Positions 8,035 to 17,507 are shown, counted from the stretch's first letter. The stretch is 57,917 nucleotides of DNA from UMGS1601 sp900553335 (GCA_937920725.1 CALEUW010000003.1:1-57917), one strand, 5' to 3'. The notes: a model not told the origin generated them from the letters alone. Numbers and translations are program-made.

Positions 8035-9525
8035 ATGTATTACAAAAGCACAAGAGATTCAAGCGTTAGTGTTACATCTGCCGAGGCGATCGCTCAGGGA
8101 ATCTCAAAAGACGGAGGACTCTTTGTTCCAAGCGAGATTCCGGTTCTTACTCTTGATGAAATAACTGCTCTCGGAGAGAAAACCTATCCTGAGAGAGCGG
8201 CTTTTATTTTCTCGAAGTACCTGACAGATTTTACTGATTCGGAGATTCGTTACTGTACGGATAACGCATATACCGATAAGGCATTCGATTCGGATAATAT
8301 CTGTGAAATTGCTCACTTGTTTGATGGCACTTATATGCTGGAGCTTTGGCATGGACCGACATGTGCGTTCAAGGATATGGCGCTTCAGATTTTGCCGTAC
8401 CTCATCACAACATCTGCAAAAAAAATCAATCTTGACAAAAAGGTTGTAATTTTGGTTGCAACTTCGGGAGATACCGGAAAAGCAGCCCTTGAGGGCTTTA
8501 AGGACGTTGAGGGAACTGAAATTATGGTGTTTTATCCTGAGGACGGAGTTTCAGCAATGCAGAAAAAGCAGATGACTACTCAGGAGGGCAAGAACGTTGG
8601 AGTTTGTGCTATAAAGGGTAATTTTGATGATGCTCAAAACGGAGTTAAGGCAATTTTTACAGATGGGGAAATTGTTGATGCGTTAGCTCAAAACGGAAAA
8701 ATGTTCTCTTCTGCAAACTCAATAAACTGGGGAAGACTTGCTCCGCAGATAATTTACTATGTATCAAGCTACGCTCAGCTTGTTAAGGATGAGGAGATTA
8801 AAGCGGGGGATAAAATAAATATCGTAGTTCCGACCGGAAACTTTGGTAATATTTTAGCAGGGTATTATGCAAAGCTTATGGGCGTACCTGTTAATAAGCT
8901 TATCTGTGCTTCAAACTCAAACAACGTTTTGACAGAGTTTTTGGAAACGGGAGTATATGACAGAAACAGAAAGTTTTATACTACTATTTCTCCATCAATG
9001 GATATTCTTATTTCGTCTAATCTTGAAAGACTTCTTTATCATCTAAGCGGCGGAAATGATGAGCTTATAAGAGAATGGTTTGAAAGCCTTAAGCAAACAG
9101 GAAAGTACGAGGTAACTCCTGAGGTGCTTGAAAAGATCAAGGCTGATTTTTGTGCAGGCTTCTGTGATGACGATGAAACAAAGGATCTCATAAAGAGGAT
9201 TTTTGATAAGTATTCGTATCTTTGCGATACACATACTGCAGTTGCGGTTAAAGTATACGAGGACTATGTTGAAAAGACAGGGGATACGACAAAAACTCTT
9301 ATTGCTTCAACAGCTAATCCTTATAAGTTCTCGAGCAGTGTTCTTTCGGCGCTTGGCGAGTTTGACGATAGCCTTGATGAGTTTGAGCTTGTTGAAAAGC
9401 TGAATTCCGTTTCAAGAATGGATGTTCCGAAATCTTTGGCAGAGCTTAAGTCTAAAGAGGTTAGATTCACTACAATTATTGACAGAAACGATATGAAGGA
9501 CTTCGTTTTAAAAACGCTTGCTTAA
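8035..9525 (+). CDS. thrC: Threonine synthase
   Basis: This PLP enzyme converts O-phosphohomoserine to threonine. The 496-residue protein starts MYYKSTRDSS after TTGGAGGAG. The PLP lysine is in HGPTCAFKDMALQ near residue 110, and the cofactor phosphate loop includes VATSGDTGKAA. The length and the N-terminal domain fit the class II (fungal/E. coli-like) enzyme. It is monocistronic, with its own promoter and terminator. Confidence 0.95.
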   Translation: MYYKSTRDSSVSVTSAEAIAQGISKDGGLFVPSEIPVLTLDEITALGEKTYPERAAFIFSKYLTDFTDSEIRYCTDNAYTDKAFDSDNICEIAHLFDGTYMLELWHGPTCAFKDMALQILPYLITTSAKKINLDKKVVILVATSGDTGKAALEGFKDVEGTEIMVFYPEDGVSAMQKKQMTTQEGKNVGVCAIKGNFDDAQNGVKAIFTDGEIVDALAQNGKMFSSANSINWGRLAPQIIYYVSSYAQLVKDEEIKAGDKINIVVPTGNFGNILAGYYAKLMGVPVNKLICASNSNNVLTEFLETGVYDRNRKFYTTISPSMDILISSNLERLLYHLSGGNDELIREWFESLKQTGKYEVTPEVLEKIKADFCAGFCDDDETKDLIKRIFDKYSYLCDTHTAVAVKVYEDYVEKTGDTTKTLIASTANPYKFSSSVLSALGEFDDSLDEFELVEKLNSVSRMDVPKSLAELKSKEVRFTTIIDRNDMKDFVLKTLA

Positions 9526-9546
9526 GTTTTAATTCTATCATATGTA

Positions 9547-9577
9547 AATCGTCTGCCTTTTTTAGACAGACGATTTT
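9547..9577. terminator. Terminator between thrC and the DUF1540 gene
   Basis: AATCGTCTG and CAGACGATT form a nine-pair stem followed by TTTC. The stem is symmetric, so it can serve both convergent genes. Confidence 0.8.
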
Positions 9578-9583
9578 CTGTGA

Positions 9584-9748
9584 CTATTGATTTTTAGGCT
9601 TAAAGGTTCTGCAAATTGTCTCATCACAGCAGTTTGGCTTATCGCAGCAACAACAAACGTCGATACTGCCTGCTACACACTCGCATGAGTTTCTGTTGTA
9701 GACACAATTTGCAACGTCACAGTTAATTCCACGGATTTTATTTTCCAT
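9584..9748 (-). CDS. DUF1540 cysteine-rich mini-protein
   Basis: This 54-residue protein has 12 cysteines. It begins MENKIRGINCDVANCVYN and continues NSCECVAGSIDVCCCC, matching the DUF1540 pattern of paired Cys with a GSIDV core. AAAGGAG lies eight bases before ATG. Such proteins are probably small metal-binding or disulphide-rich factors; the function is unknown. It is convergent with thrC. Confidence 0.85.
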   Translation of the reverse strand: MENKIRGINCDVANCVYNRNSCECVAGSIDVCCCCDKPNCCDETICRTFKPKNQ

Positions 9749-9844
9749 AATAAAATCTCCTTTCGCAGAGCTTTCTCTGCATAACTATTGTAAGCTAAAA
9801 GTGTAAAAATATCAGAGTTAATTTTTGTAATACGGAGGAACATT

Positions 9845-10552
9845 TTGGCAATTTTTGTGATAGCGGATCTTCATTTGTCGCTTGGCGTTGATAAGCCGAT
9901 GGACATCTTCGGCGGATGGCATGACTATGTAGAGCGACTTGAAAAAAACTGGAGAGAAAGAATTAAAAACGAGGACACCGTTATTATTCCCGGAGATATA
10001 TCATGGGGAATAAATTTGAGCGAGGCAAAACCCGATTTTGAGTTTTTGGAGGATCTGCCGGGTGAAAAGATTTTACTTAAAGGAAATCACGATTACTGGT
10101 GGGAAACAAAAACTAAGCTAGAGAAATTCTTTTTTGAAAACGGATTTAATTCACTTAAAATTCTTTTTAACAATCATTATAAATATGAGAATTTCGGAAT
10201 ATGCGGAACAAGAGGCTGGATAAACGAGAAAAAGGGTGAAACCGCAGACAAAAAGGTTCTTTTAAGAGAAGCGGGGCGGCTTGAAGCATCTATCCAGTCT
10301 GCTATCTCTGAGAATCTCACACCGGTTGTATTTCTGCATTATCCTCCTATATATTATAATGAGTATAATTTTGAGATGCTTGAGGTTCTTCATAAATATA
10401 ATATCAAAAAATGCTTTTACGGTCATATTCACGGTTCAGCGCACAACTACGCTATAGACGGAGTTGTCGATGGAATAGATTTTCGTCTTATTTCTGCCGA
10501 TTATCTTAAATTTGTACCGGAGGACATTACAAAAGTTCTTGCCGGTTTATGA
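9845..10552 (+). CDS. Calcineurin-like metallophosphoesterase
   Basis: The metal-binding motifs are all present: IADLHLS at the N-terminus, GDISWG, GNHDYWW, FLHYPP and GHIHG. Length is 235 residues. The start is TTG 9845, with ACGGAGGAA seven bases upstream. The substrate cannot be told from sequence. It sits alone between the DUF1540 gene and tig. Confidence 0.9.
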   Translation: MAIFVIADLHLSLGVDKPMDIFGGWHDYVERLEKNWRERIKNEDTVIIPGDISWGINLSEAKPDFEFLEDLPGEKILLKGNHDYWWETKTKLEKFFFENGFNSLKILFNNHYKYENFGICGTRGWINEKKGETADKKVLLREAGRLEASIQSAISENLTPVVFLHYPPIYYNEYNFEMLEVLHKYNIKKCFYGHIHGSAHNYAIDGVVDGIDFRLISADYLKFVPEDITKVLAGL

Positions 10553-10609
10553 TTTTTGAAGCTTTTTTAAAGCTTGCAACTTCATATTACTAATTATTTG
10601 AAAAAACGC

Positions 10610-10638
10610 TTGAAAAATAAAATGCAATGTGATATAAT
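10610..10638 (+). promoter_or_regulatory. Promoter of tig
   Basis: TTGAAA, a 17-base spacer and TATAAT. Confidence 0.8.
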
Positions 10639-10688
10639 CATTAAGATACTGAAAAAACAATTTTTTACATATGTTGGAGGATGTTGAA

Positions 10689-11969
10689 ATGAGTTTAAAA
10701 TCAACTGAAAAAATCGAAACAAATAAGTATGAGCTTGAAATTGAGATTTCTGCTGAAGCTTTTGAGGCTGCTGTTCAGTCTGCATATTTAAAGGCTAAGA
10801 AGAATATCAATGTACCGGGCTTCAGAAAAGGTCATGCACCAAGAAAGATAGTTGAAAGGGAATACGGTGAGGGCGTTTTTTATGAGGATGCTTTGAATGC
10901 AATTTTGCCTGCTGAGATTGATACTGCTGTCGCAGAAGCAGGACTTGAGCTTGTTGCCCGTCCTGATGTTGAGGTAACTGAGGTTTCAAAGGAAAAGGGT
11001 GCAACCGTAAAGGCCACCTGCATCACAAAGCCTGAGGTTAAAATTAAGGATTACAAGGGAATAGAAATTGAAAAATCTGTCAAGACTGTATCTGACGAAG
11101 ATGTTGACCACGAGATCGAGCATATTCGTGAAAAGGGTATGAGAATCATTTCGGTTGAGGACAGAGCTGCTGAAAACGGCGATGATGTTGTTATTGACTT
11201 TGAAGGATTTAAGGATAACGTTGCTTTTGAGGGAGGAAAGGCTGAGAAGTTTACTCTTACACTCGGAAGCGGACAGTTTATTCCGGGATTTGAGGATCAG
11301 GTTGTTGGTCATAATATCGGGGATGAGTTTGACATAAATGTTACTTTCCCTGAGGATTACGGTGCAGCTGACCTTGCAGGAGCACCGGTTGTATTTAAGA
11401 TCAAGCTTCATGAGATCAAGAAAAAGGAGCTTCCTGAGCTTGATGATGAGTTTGTAAAGGATCAGTCTGAGTTTGATACTGTTGACGAGCTTAAGGCGGA
11501 CATCAGATCGAAGCTCGAAGAAGCGGCTCAGAAATCTTGCGAACAAGAGCAGGAAGGAAAGATTCTTGATAAGGTAATTGCTAATGTTGAGGGAGAAATT
11601 CCTGAGGTTATGTTTGAAAGAAGAGTTGACGAGATGATTGAGGAGCTTGGACAGCGTCTTGCTCCGCAGGGAATTTCAGTTGACATGTATCTTCAGTACA
11701 CCGGACAGACAATGGATTCCTTAAAGACTATGTATCGTGAACAGGCTGAGAAGCAGGTTAAGCTTCGTCTGGCGCTTGAGCAGATCGCAGCACTTGAAAA
11801 TATCGAGGTTTCAGACGATGAAGCTGAGGAAGAGTTTAAGAAGATGGCTGATGCTTATCAGATGGAGGTTGAGCAGGTTAAGAGCTATGTAACCACGGAC
11901 GCTCTTAAGAAGGATTTAGCTGTTTCAAAAGCAGCGGAACTTGTAAAGAAGGAAGCTGTAATCAAGTAG
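10689..11969 (+). CDS. tig: Trigger factor (ribosome-bound chaperone, FKBP-type prolyl isomerase)
   Basis: This 426-residue protein has three domains: an N-terminal ribosome-binding domain with the signature GFRKGHAPRK near residue 43, a central FKBP isomerase domain (GSGQFIPGFEDQVVG), and the C-terminal helical chaperone arms. It folds nascent chains at the ribosome exit. ATG 10689 is preferred over 10671 because TTGGAGGATG lies between them. It stands upstream of clpP-clpX, a standard arrangement. Confidence 0.96.
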   Translation: MSLKSTEKIETNKYELEIEISAEAFEAAVQSAYLKAKKNINVPGFRKGHAPRKIVEREYGEGVFYEDALNAILPAEIDTAVAEAGLELVARPDVEVTEVSKEKGATVKATCITKPEVKIKDYKGIEIEKSVKTVSDEDVDHEIEHIREKGMRIISVEDRAAENGDDVVIDFEGFKDNVAFEGGKAEKFTLTLGSGQFIPGFEDQVVGHNIGDEFDINVTFPEDYGAADLAGAPVVFKIKLHEIKKKELPELDDEFVKDQSEFDTVDELKADIRSKLEEAAQKSCEQEQEGKILDKVIANVEGEIPEVMFERRVDEMIEELGQRLAPQGISVDMYLQYTGQTMDSLKTMYREQAEKQVKLRLALEQIAALENIEVSDDEAEEEFKKMADAYQMEVEQVKSYVTTDALKKDLAVSKAAELVKKEAVIK

Positions 11970-11975
11970 TTTATG

Positions 11976-12006
11976 TTCGCCCGCATTAATTTGTGGGCGA
12001 AAGTTT
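11976..12006 (+). terminator. Terminator after tig
   Basis: TTCGCCC and GGGCGAA form a hairpin followed by AGTTTTT. Confidence 0.8.
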
Positions 12007-12116
12007 TTAACGCAGCCGGAGGTTTAAAACCTTTGGTCAAGCAGCATTTTAGTCTTGACAAGAAATACCGATCGGTTGTTGTTAGACGATAATATCAATA
12101 TATGGAGGATGATATT

Positions 12117-12704
12117 ATGCCATTAGTACCTTATGTTATTGAGCAGACGAATCACGGTGAGAGAAGCTATGATATTTTTTCTCGCCTTTTAAACGACAGA
12201 ATAATAATGCTGACAGGACAGATTGACGATTCTGTTGCAAGCGTTGTAATTGCACAGCTTTTATATCTTGAAGGTCAGGATCCTGAAAAGGACATAGACC
12301 TTTATATTAACAGCCCCGGAGGAAGTGTATCTGCCGGTCTTGCAATTTACGATACTATGCAGTATATCAAATGCGATGTTTCAACTATCTGCGTAGGACT
12401 TGCAGCGTCAATGGGATCGTTCCTTCTTTCAAGCGGAGCTAAGGGAAAGCGTTTTGCACTTCCTAACAGCGAAATTCTTATTCATCAGCCGCTTATCTCA
12501 GGGGGCTTGAGCGGACAGCAGACAGATATTCAGATTCACGCTGAGAATATGCTTAAAACAAGAGAAAGACTCGAAAGAATTTTGGCTGAAAACTGCGGTA
12601 AGGACGTTGAAACTCTTCACAAGGATTGTGAAAGAGATAATTATATGTCAGCGCAGGAGGCTGCGGATTACGGATTGGTAGACAAGGTAATTGATAAGAG
12701 ATAG
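12117..12704 (+). CDS. clpP: ATP-dependent Clp protease proteolytic subunit
   Basis: This 195-residue S14 peptidase forms the ClpP barrel. The catalytic residues are Ser98 in AASMGSF, His123 in LIHQPL and an Asp near 172 in the ERDNYMSAQEA region, in the usual positions. ATATGGAGG precedes ATG 12117. It works with ClpX, encoded 21 bases downstream. A TTGACA occurs upstream near 12055, but I see no matching -10 element and no CtsR operator. Confidence 0.97.
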   Translation: MPLVPYVIEQTNHGERSYDIFSRLLNDRIIMLTGQIDDSVASVVIAQLLYLEGQDPEKDIDLYINSPGGSVSAGLAIYDTMQYIKCDVSTICVGLAASMGSFLLSSGAKGKRFALPNSEILIHQPLISGGLSGQQTDIQIHAENMLKTRERLERILAENCGKDVETLHKDCERDNYMSAQEAADYGLVDKVIDKR

Positions 12705-12725
12705 AAAAAGGGAAGGAAGATATTA

Positions 12726-13979
12726 ATGCCGGGAAAAGATACCTCAAGGCACTGCAGTTTCTGCGGAAAATCTGAGGACAGAGTCAGAAATCTTTTTTCT
12801 TCAGGAAATACAAATATATGCGACCAGTGCGTTCTGCTTTGCTATGATATTATGGAGCAGAACGGAGATGTTCCTGCACCTGTTAAAAAACAGTCTAAAA
12901 AACAGGATAATTCGGTGAAACTTACAAAGCCGCATGATATAAAGAAGATACTTGATGAATATGTTATAGGACAGGACAATGCTAAAATTTCTCTTGCAGT
13001 ATCGGTATATAACCACTACAAAAGAATAATGAGTATTGACGATGGAAGCGATGTTGAGATCCAAAAGAGCAATATTTTGCTTTTAGGACCTACGGGAACA
13101 GGAAAAACTCTTCTTGCACAAACCTTAGCGAGAATTTTAAATGTTCCGTTTGCTATTGCTGACGCTACAACGCTCACCGAAGCGGGATATGTCGGTGATG
13201 ACGTTGAAAATGTTTTGACAAGACTTATTCAGGCTGCGGATTATGACGTTGAAGCAGCGCAAAAAGGAATTATATATATTGATGAGATAGATAAGATCGC
13301 GAGAAAAAGTGAGAACACTTCGATTACCCGTGATGTAAGCGGTGAGGGCGTTCAGCAGGCACTTTTAAAAATTATAGAGGGCTGTGTTTCAAACGTACCT
13401 CCGCAGGGCGGAAGAAAGCATCCGCATCAGGAGTTCATTCAAATTGACACAAAAAATATTCTTTTCATTTGTGGAGGAGCATTTGACGGACTTGAAAAGG
13501 TTATTAAGAAAAGAACTGACAATTCTTCTCTCGGATTTGGTGCAAGCTTAAAGACAAAAGATGATAAGAAGCATTTTGAGCTTATCGAGCCTCATGATCT
13601 TGTGAAGTTTGGCATTGTTCCGGAGCTTGTCGGAAGACTTCCTGTTATTACCTCTTTGGAGGAGCTTGACGAGGACGCTCTTGTCAGAATTTTGACAGAA
13701 CCTAAAAATTCTCTTGTAAAGCAGTATAAAAAGCTTTTTGAATATGATGGAATAAACCTTGAATTTGAGGAGCAGACGCTTAAGGAAATTGCTAAAAAAG
13801 CTATTGAGCAAAAAACAGGAGCAAGAGGACTTCGATCTGTAGTCGAGGGAATTCTGATGAAACCGATGTTTGACGCTCCGTCTGACAAAACCGTGTCTGA
13901 AATAACCGTAACGCCTGATTGCGTTACAAAGGGAGCAGAACCTCGCATCATCAAAGGAAAGAAAAAAGCAAAGGCTTAA
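12726..13979 (+). CDS. clpX: ATP-dependent Clp protease ATP-binding subunit ClpX
   Basis: This 417-residue AAA+ unfoldase feeds ClpP. The N-terminal zinc-binding domain has CSFCGK and CDQC. Walker A is GPTGTGKT, Walker B is IIYIDEID, and the pore loop is in the GYVGDD region. GGAAGG lies before ATG. It is in an operon with clpP and ends at a strong terminator. Confidence 0.97.
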   Translation: MPGKDTSRHCSFCGKSEDRVRNLFSSGNTNICDQCVLLCYDIMEQNGDVPAPVKKQSKKQDNSVKLTKPHDIKKILDEYVIGQDNAKISLAVSVYNHYKRIMSIDDGSDVEIQKSNILLLGPTGTGKTLLAQTLARILNVPFAIADATTLTEAGYVGDDVENVLTRLIQAADYDVEAAQKGIIYIDEIDKIARKSENTSITRDVSGEGVQQALLKIIEGCVSNVPPQGGRKHPHQEFIQIDTKNILFICGGAFDGLEKVIKKRTDNSSLGFGASLKTKDDKKHFELIEPHDLVKFGIVPELVGRLPVITSLEELDEDALVRILTEPKNSLVKQYKKLFEYDGINLEFEEQTLKEIAKKAIEQKTGARGLRSVVEGILMKPMFDAPSDKTVSEITVTPDCVTKGAEPRIIKGKKKAKA

Positions 13980-13984
13980 ATTTA

Positions 13985-14010
13985 GGGCAGTTTAAAAACT
14001 GCCCTTTTTT
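13985..14010 (+). terminator. Terminator after clpX
   Basis: GGGCAGTTT and AAACTGCCC form a hairpin followed by TTTTTT. Confidence 0.9.
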
Positions 14011-14039
14011 GATGGAAATCCTGTTGCTGAAAATTTATC

Positions 14040-14068
14040 TTGTATTTTTTTAAAAAAAGTGTTATAAT
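14040..14068 (+). promoter_or_regulatory. Promoter of the ATPase/oxidoreductase cluster
   Basis: TTGTAT, 17 bases, TATAAT. Confidence 0.65.
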
Positions 14069-14110
14069 AAAACTTAAGCTTTAAATTTGGTCTTTTATGT
14101 CGGTGAAAAA

Positions 14111-14785
14111 ATGAATTTTGAAAATATTAAAAAAATAAATATCATAACAGGTCATTACGGAAGCGGTAAAACTAACTTTGCCGTAAACCTTGCAATGTAT
14201 CTCGCCGGCAAAGGCGAAACGGTGAGAATTGTGGATTTGGATATAGTAAATCCGTATTTCAGAACTGCTGATTTTAAAGATCTCTTTAATGACAATAATA
14301 TCGAGCTTTCGGCATCGGTTTATGCAAATTCCAATCTTGACATTCCTGCGATCACTTTTGATGTTGAGCGGCTTGCCGGTGAAAATGGATATTTGATTGT
14401 CGACGTTGGCGGCGATGATGACGGTGCTATCGCATTGGGCAGATATTATGACGCTTTTAAAAGTCTTGGCGAAAATAATGATGTTGAAATGCTGTATGTC
14501 ATAAATAAGTACAGGTATCTAGTTGATTCGCCTGAGGAAGCGGTAAGTCTTATGAGAGAGATTGAAAGCGCTTCAAGACTCAGATGTACAGGTATTGTCA
14601 ATAACTCGAATTTAGGAGCTGAAACTACGGAGGATACTATTTTGGAGTCTGTTGACTTTGCTGAAAGTGTCAGCGAAATGACAGGACTTAATATAAAATA
14701 TACTTGTGTAAGTGATGAGTTTAATATATCAGTGCCAAATCCTTTTAATGTTAAAAGATACGTTAAAACGATTTGGGAATCTTGA
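14111..14785 (+). CDS. MinD/CobQ-like P-loop ATPase
   Basis: This 224-residue protein starts with a Walker A loop GHYGSGKTNFAVNLA (residues 13-27) and has RIVDLDIVNPYFRT and IVDVGGDDDG, as in deviant-Walker SIMIBI ATPases. It could be a metal/cofactor insertion or regulatory ATPase. It lies 70 bases before the 2-oxoacid:ferredoxin oxidoreductase genes, which suggests a role in maturation or control of that complex, but this is inference. The start at ATG 14111 has only a weak SD; the in-frame TTG at 14087 is unlikely. Confidence 0.75.
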   Translation: MNFENIKKINIITGHYGSGKTNFAVNLAMYLAGKGETVRIVDLDIVNPYFRTADFKDLFNDNNIELSASVYANSNLDIPAITFDVERLAGENGYLIVDVGGDDDGAIALGRYYDAFKSLGENNDVEMLYVINKYRYLVDSPEEAVSLMREIESASRLRCTGIVNNSNLGAETTEDTILESVDFAESVSEMTGLNIKYTCVSDEFNISVPNPFNVKRYVKTIWES

Positions 14786-14855
14786 AGCAAGAAGCAAGAA
14801 ACTAGATGATTTGTATTAATATCAATTCATATATTTAAGTTGGAGGGAAATAAAA

Positions 14856-15062
14856 ATGGCAAGAATAATTGTCGATTTTGAAAGGTGCAAGGGATGTGCG
14901 CTCTGCACAACTGCTTGTCCGAAAAAAATTGTTGAGATTCAAAAAGAAAAGCGCAATTCAAAGGGATATTATACAGCTGTTTGCATAGATACTGATAAAT
15001 GTATCGGCTGCGGAATGTGTTATACAATGTGTCCCGACTGTGCAATTACTGTAGAAAGATAG
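14856..15062 (+). CDS. korD: 2-oxoacid:ferredoxin oxidoreductase, delta (ferredoxin) subunit
   Basis: This 68-residue protein carries two 4Fe-4S motifs, CKGCALCTTACP and CIGCGMCYTMCPD. It passes electrons from the thiamine diphosphate site to ferredoxin. TTGGAGGGAAA precedes ATG. It is first in the four-gene set delta-alpha-beta-gamma. The substrate (2-oxoglutarate, branched-chain 2-oxoacid or other) cannot be fixed by eye. Confidence 0.88.
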   Translation: MARIIVDFERCKGCALCTTACPKKIVEIQKEKRNSKGYYTAVCIDTDKCIGCGMCYTMCPDCAITVER

Positions 15063-15074
15063 GGGGAGAGGATC

Positions 15075-16133
15075 ATGGCAGAAAGAAGTTTAATGAAGGG
15101 AAACGAAGCTTTGGCTGAAGCTGCAATGAGAGCAGGCTGTAAATGCTTTTTCGGGTATCCTATCACTCCTCAGACGGAGATTTCAGCATACTTAGCTAAG
15201 AAAATGGCGGCAAACGGGGGACTGTTTTTGCAGGCTGAAAGTGAGCTTGCAGCTATTAACATGGTTTTGGGAGCGTCAAGCACTGGAACAAGATGTATGA
15301 CTTCATCATCTTCGCCCGGAATTTCTCTTAAGAGCGAGGGAATCTCCTACATAGCTGCATCGGATCTTCCGTGTGTTATAATAAATGTTCAAAGAGGAGG
15401 TCCGGGACTTGGCGGAATTCAGCCGTCGCAGGCGGATTACTGGCAGGCTACAAAGGGCTTGGGACACGGAGATTTTCATGTTTTGGTTTATGCTCCTGCG
15501 TCTGTTCAGGAAATGGTAGATATGGTTATAAACGCTTTTGACAAGGCTGATATTTACAGAATGCCGGCAATGATTCTTGCCGACGGACTTTTGGGCCAGA
15601 TGATGGAGCCTGTAACATTCCCTGAGATCAAAAAGCTTGATATAGACAAGAGCTGGGCAACCGACGGACATAAGAACAAGCGTAAGCATAACATTGTCAA
15701 TTCGCTGTTCTTAACACCTGAGGTACTAGAGAATTCCGTAATAGACCGTTTTGCCAAATACGATAAAATTAAGGCGGAGGAAACGGACGCTGAAGTTTAT
15801 TTGTGCGATGACGCTGAGATTGTTGTTTGTGCATTCGGAGCAACTGCAAGAGTAGCTAAGAGCGCAGTTAATCTCGCTCGTGAAAAGGGAGTAAAAGCAG
15901 GACTGTTCAGACCTAAAACATTGTGGCCATTCCCTGAAAAGGAGCTTTTGGCGGCAACTGAAAACGCAAAGAATATTTTAAGTGTTGAGATGAGCATGGG
16001 GCAGATGGTTGACGATATTAAGCTTGCAACCGAGTGCAAGATACCTGTGTCATTTTTCGGAAGAACGGGCGGAGTAATTCCAAAGCCTGCTGAAGTTTTA
16101 GAAGAGATTATTAAAATCGGGGGTGCAAAGTAA
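15075..16133 (+). CDS. korA: 2-oxoacid:ferredoxin oxidoreductase, alpha subunit (KorA/VorB-like)
   Basis: This 352-residue subunit carries the pyrimidine-binding and transketolase C-terminal-like domains. It starts EALAEAAMRAGCKCFFGYPITPQTE in outline, with the YPITP motif near residue 31 typical of KOR/VOR alpha chains. It catalyses CoA-dependent oxidative decarboxylation of a 2-oxoacid with reduction of ferredoxin. It overlaps korB by one base (TAATG). Confidence 0.9.
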   Translation: MAERSLMKGNEALAEAAMRAGCKCFFGYPITPQTEISAYLAKKMAANGGLFLQAESELAAINMVLGASSTGTRCMTSSSSPGISLKSEGISYIAASDLPCVIINVQRGGPGLGGIQPSQADYWQATKGLGHGDFHVLVYAPASVQEMVDMVINAFDKADIYRMPAMILADGLLGQMMEPVTFPEIKKLDIDKSWATDGHKNKRKHNIVNSLFLTPEVLENSVIDRFAKYDKIKAEETDAEVYLCDDAEIVVCAFGATARVAKSAVNLAREKGVKAGLFRPKTLWPFPEKELLAATENAKNILSVEMSMGQMVDDIKLATECKIPVSFFGRTGGVIPKPAEVLEEIIKIGGAK

Positions 16134-16897
16134 TGGCAGTAGTATATAAAAGACCTCACGCATATTGTGATGTGCCCACGCATTATTGCCCGGGATGTAC
16201 ACACGGTATCGTACATAGAATCTTAAGCGAGGTAATTGATGAAATGGGAATTGAGGGCGATACTATCGGTATCTGTCCTGTAGGATGCTCGGTAATGGCA
16301 TATGATTATTTTAATTGCGATATGATCGAAGCGCCGCACGGAAGAGCACCTGCCGTTGCAACCGGAGTTAAGCGTGCAAAGCCCGACTCATTTGTTTTTA
16401 CATATCAGGGTGATGGTGACCTCGCTGCAATAGGAACCTGTGAAACGGTTCATGCTGCGACAAGAGGAGAAAACATTGTCGTTATTTTCATAAACAACAC
16501 AACTTACGGAATGACAGGAGGACAGATGGCGCCTACTACCATTCCGGGACAAATAACGCAAACAACTCCTTACGGAAGAGATCCTTTGGTTCAGGGATAT
16601 CCTGTGAAGGTTTGCGAAATGCTTTCAACCCTTTCCGGAACGGCGCTAGCACAAAGAGTTGCGGTTGACAGTGTTCCTCACATCAACGAGGCTAAAAAGG
16701 CAATAAGAAAGGCGTTTGAGAATCAGAAGGAAAAGCGTGGATTTTCTATTGTTGAAGTATTGTCAACCTGTCCTACGAACTGGGGACTTTCGCCTGTTGA
16801 GGCTCTTGACCGCTTGAGGAATGAAATGATTCCGTATTATCCTCTCGGAGTGTATAAAGATGTAAATGTCAGAGAGGAGGGCAAAAAGAATGCTTAA
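16133..16897 (+). CDS. korB: 2-oxoacid:ferredoxin oxidoreductase, beta (TPP-binding) subunit
   Basis: This 254-residue subunit binds thiamine diphosphate and Mg: CPGCTHG near residue 19, GDGDLAAIG and the downstream NNTTYGMTGGQMAPT, the classical TPP motif. It overlaps the gamma gene by eight bases. Together the four subunits make a soluble anaerobic KOR/VOR complex. Confidence 0.92.
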   Translation: MAVVYKRPHAYCDVPTHYCPGCTHGIVHRILSEVIDEMGIEGDTIGICPVGCSVMAYDYFNCDMIEAPHGRAPAVATGVKRAKPDSFVFTYQGDGDLAAIGTCETVHAATRGENIVVIFINNTTYGMTGGQMAPTTIPGQITQTTPYGRDPLVQGYPVKVCEMLSTLSGTALAQRVAVDSVPHINEAKKAIRKAFENQKEKRGFSIVEVLSTCPTNWGLSPVEALDRLRNEMIPYYPLGVYKDVNVREEGKKNA

Positions 16898-17420
16898 TGA
16901 AATTGTTTTGGCAGGCTTCGGCGGTCAGGGAATTTTATTTGCCGGAAAGATTTTGGCATATGCAGGACTTATGGACAACAAGGAGATCTCTTGGCTTCCG
17001 TCATATGGCCCTGAGATGAGGGGAGGAACTGCAAACTGTTCGGTGTGCATATCTGATGATCCTATAGGTTCTCCTTTGGTAATTGATCCCGATATGCTTA
17101 TCGTCATGAACGAACCGAGCTTTGATAAGTTTATTGATCATGTAAAGCCGGGTGGTATTGTAATCGCTGACAGCTCTATGATAGACAAAAAGAGCGACAG
17201 AGATGATATTTCTGTTTTTTATGTTCCTGCATCATCGCTTGCAGATGAAAACGGTATGACGGGAATGGCAAATATTATCCTGCTCGGAAAATTTATAAAG
17301 GAAACGAACATCGTATCTGTTGATACGCTTAAAGCTGCCTTTGAAAAAGCGATCCCTCCAAGAAAGAAAAATCTTGTTGACGTAAATATGAATGCTGTAA
17401 AGATCGGCATGGAGCAGTAG
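16890..17420 (+). CDS. korC: 2-oxoacid:ferredoxin oxidoreductase, gamma subunit
   Basis: From ATG 16890 this is 176 residues with the gamma-domain opening EIVLAGFGGQGILFAGK and PSYGPEMRGGTANCSV. GAGGAGGGC lies inside the end of korB. It is last in the operon and followed by a terminator. Confidence 0.92.
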   Translation: MLNEIVLAGFGGQGILFAGKILAYAGLMDNKEISWLPSYGPEMRGGTANCSVCISDDPIGSPLVIDPDMLIVMNEPSFDKFIDHVKPGGIVIADSSMIDKKSDRDDISVFYVPASSLADENGMTGMANIILLGKFIKETNIVSVDTLKAAFEKAIPPRKKNLVDVNMNAVKIGMEQ

Positions 17421-17436
17421 ACGTTAAATTTTGCAT

Positions 17437-17472
17437 AGACTCTTAAGTTAAACATCACTTAGGAGTCTTTTG
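17437..17472 (+). terminator. Terminator after the kor operon
   Basis: AGACTCTTAAGT pairs with ACTTAGGAGTCT (one G-U), then TTTTG. Confidence 0.8.
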
Positions 17473-17507
17473 TATTATGGGTGATTTTTAAGAAAGAGGA
17501 AAGGCAC

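Noticed and set aside
11970..12116. CtsR operator before clpP
   Set aside because: Only a single loose GGTCAA is present; the tandem heptads are absent.
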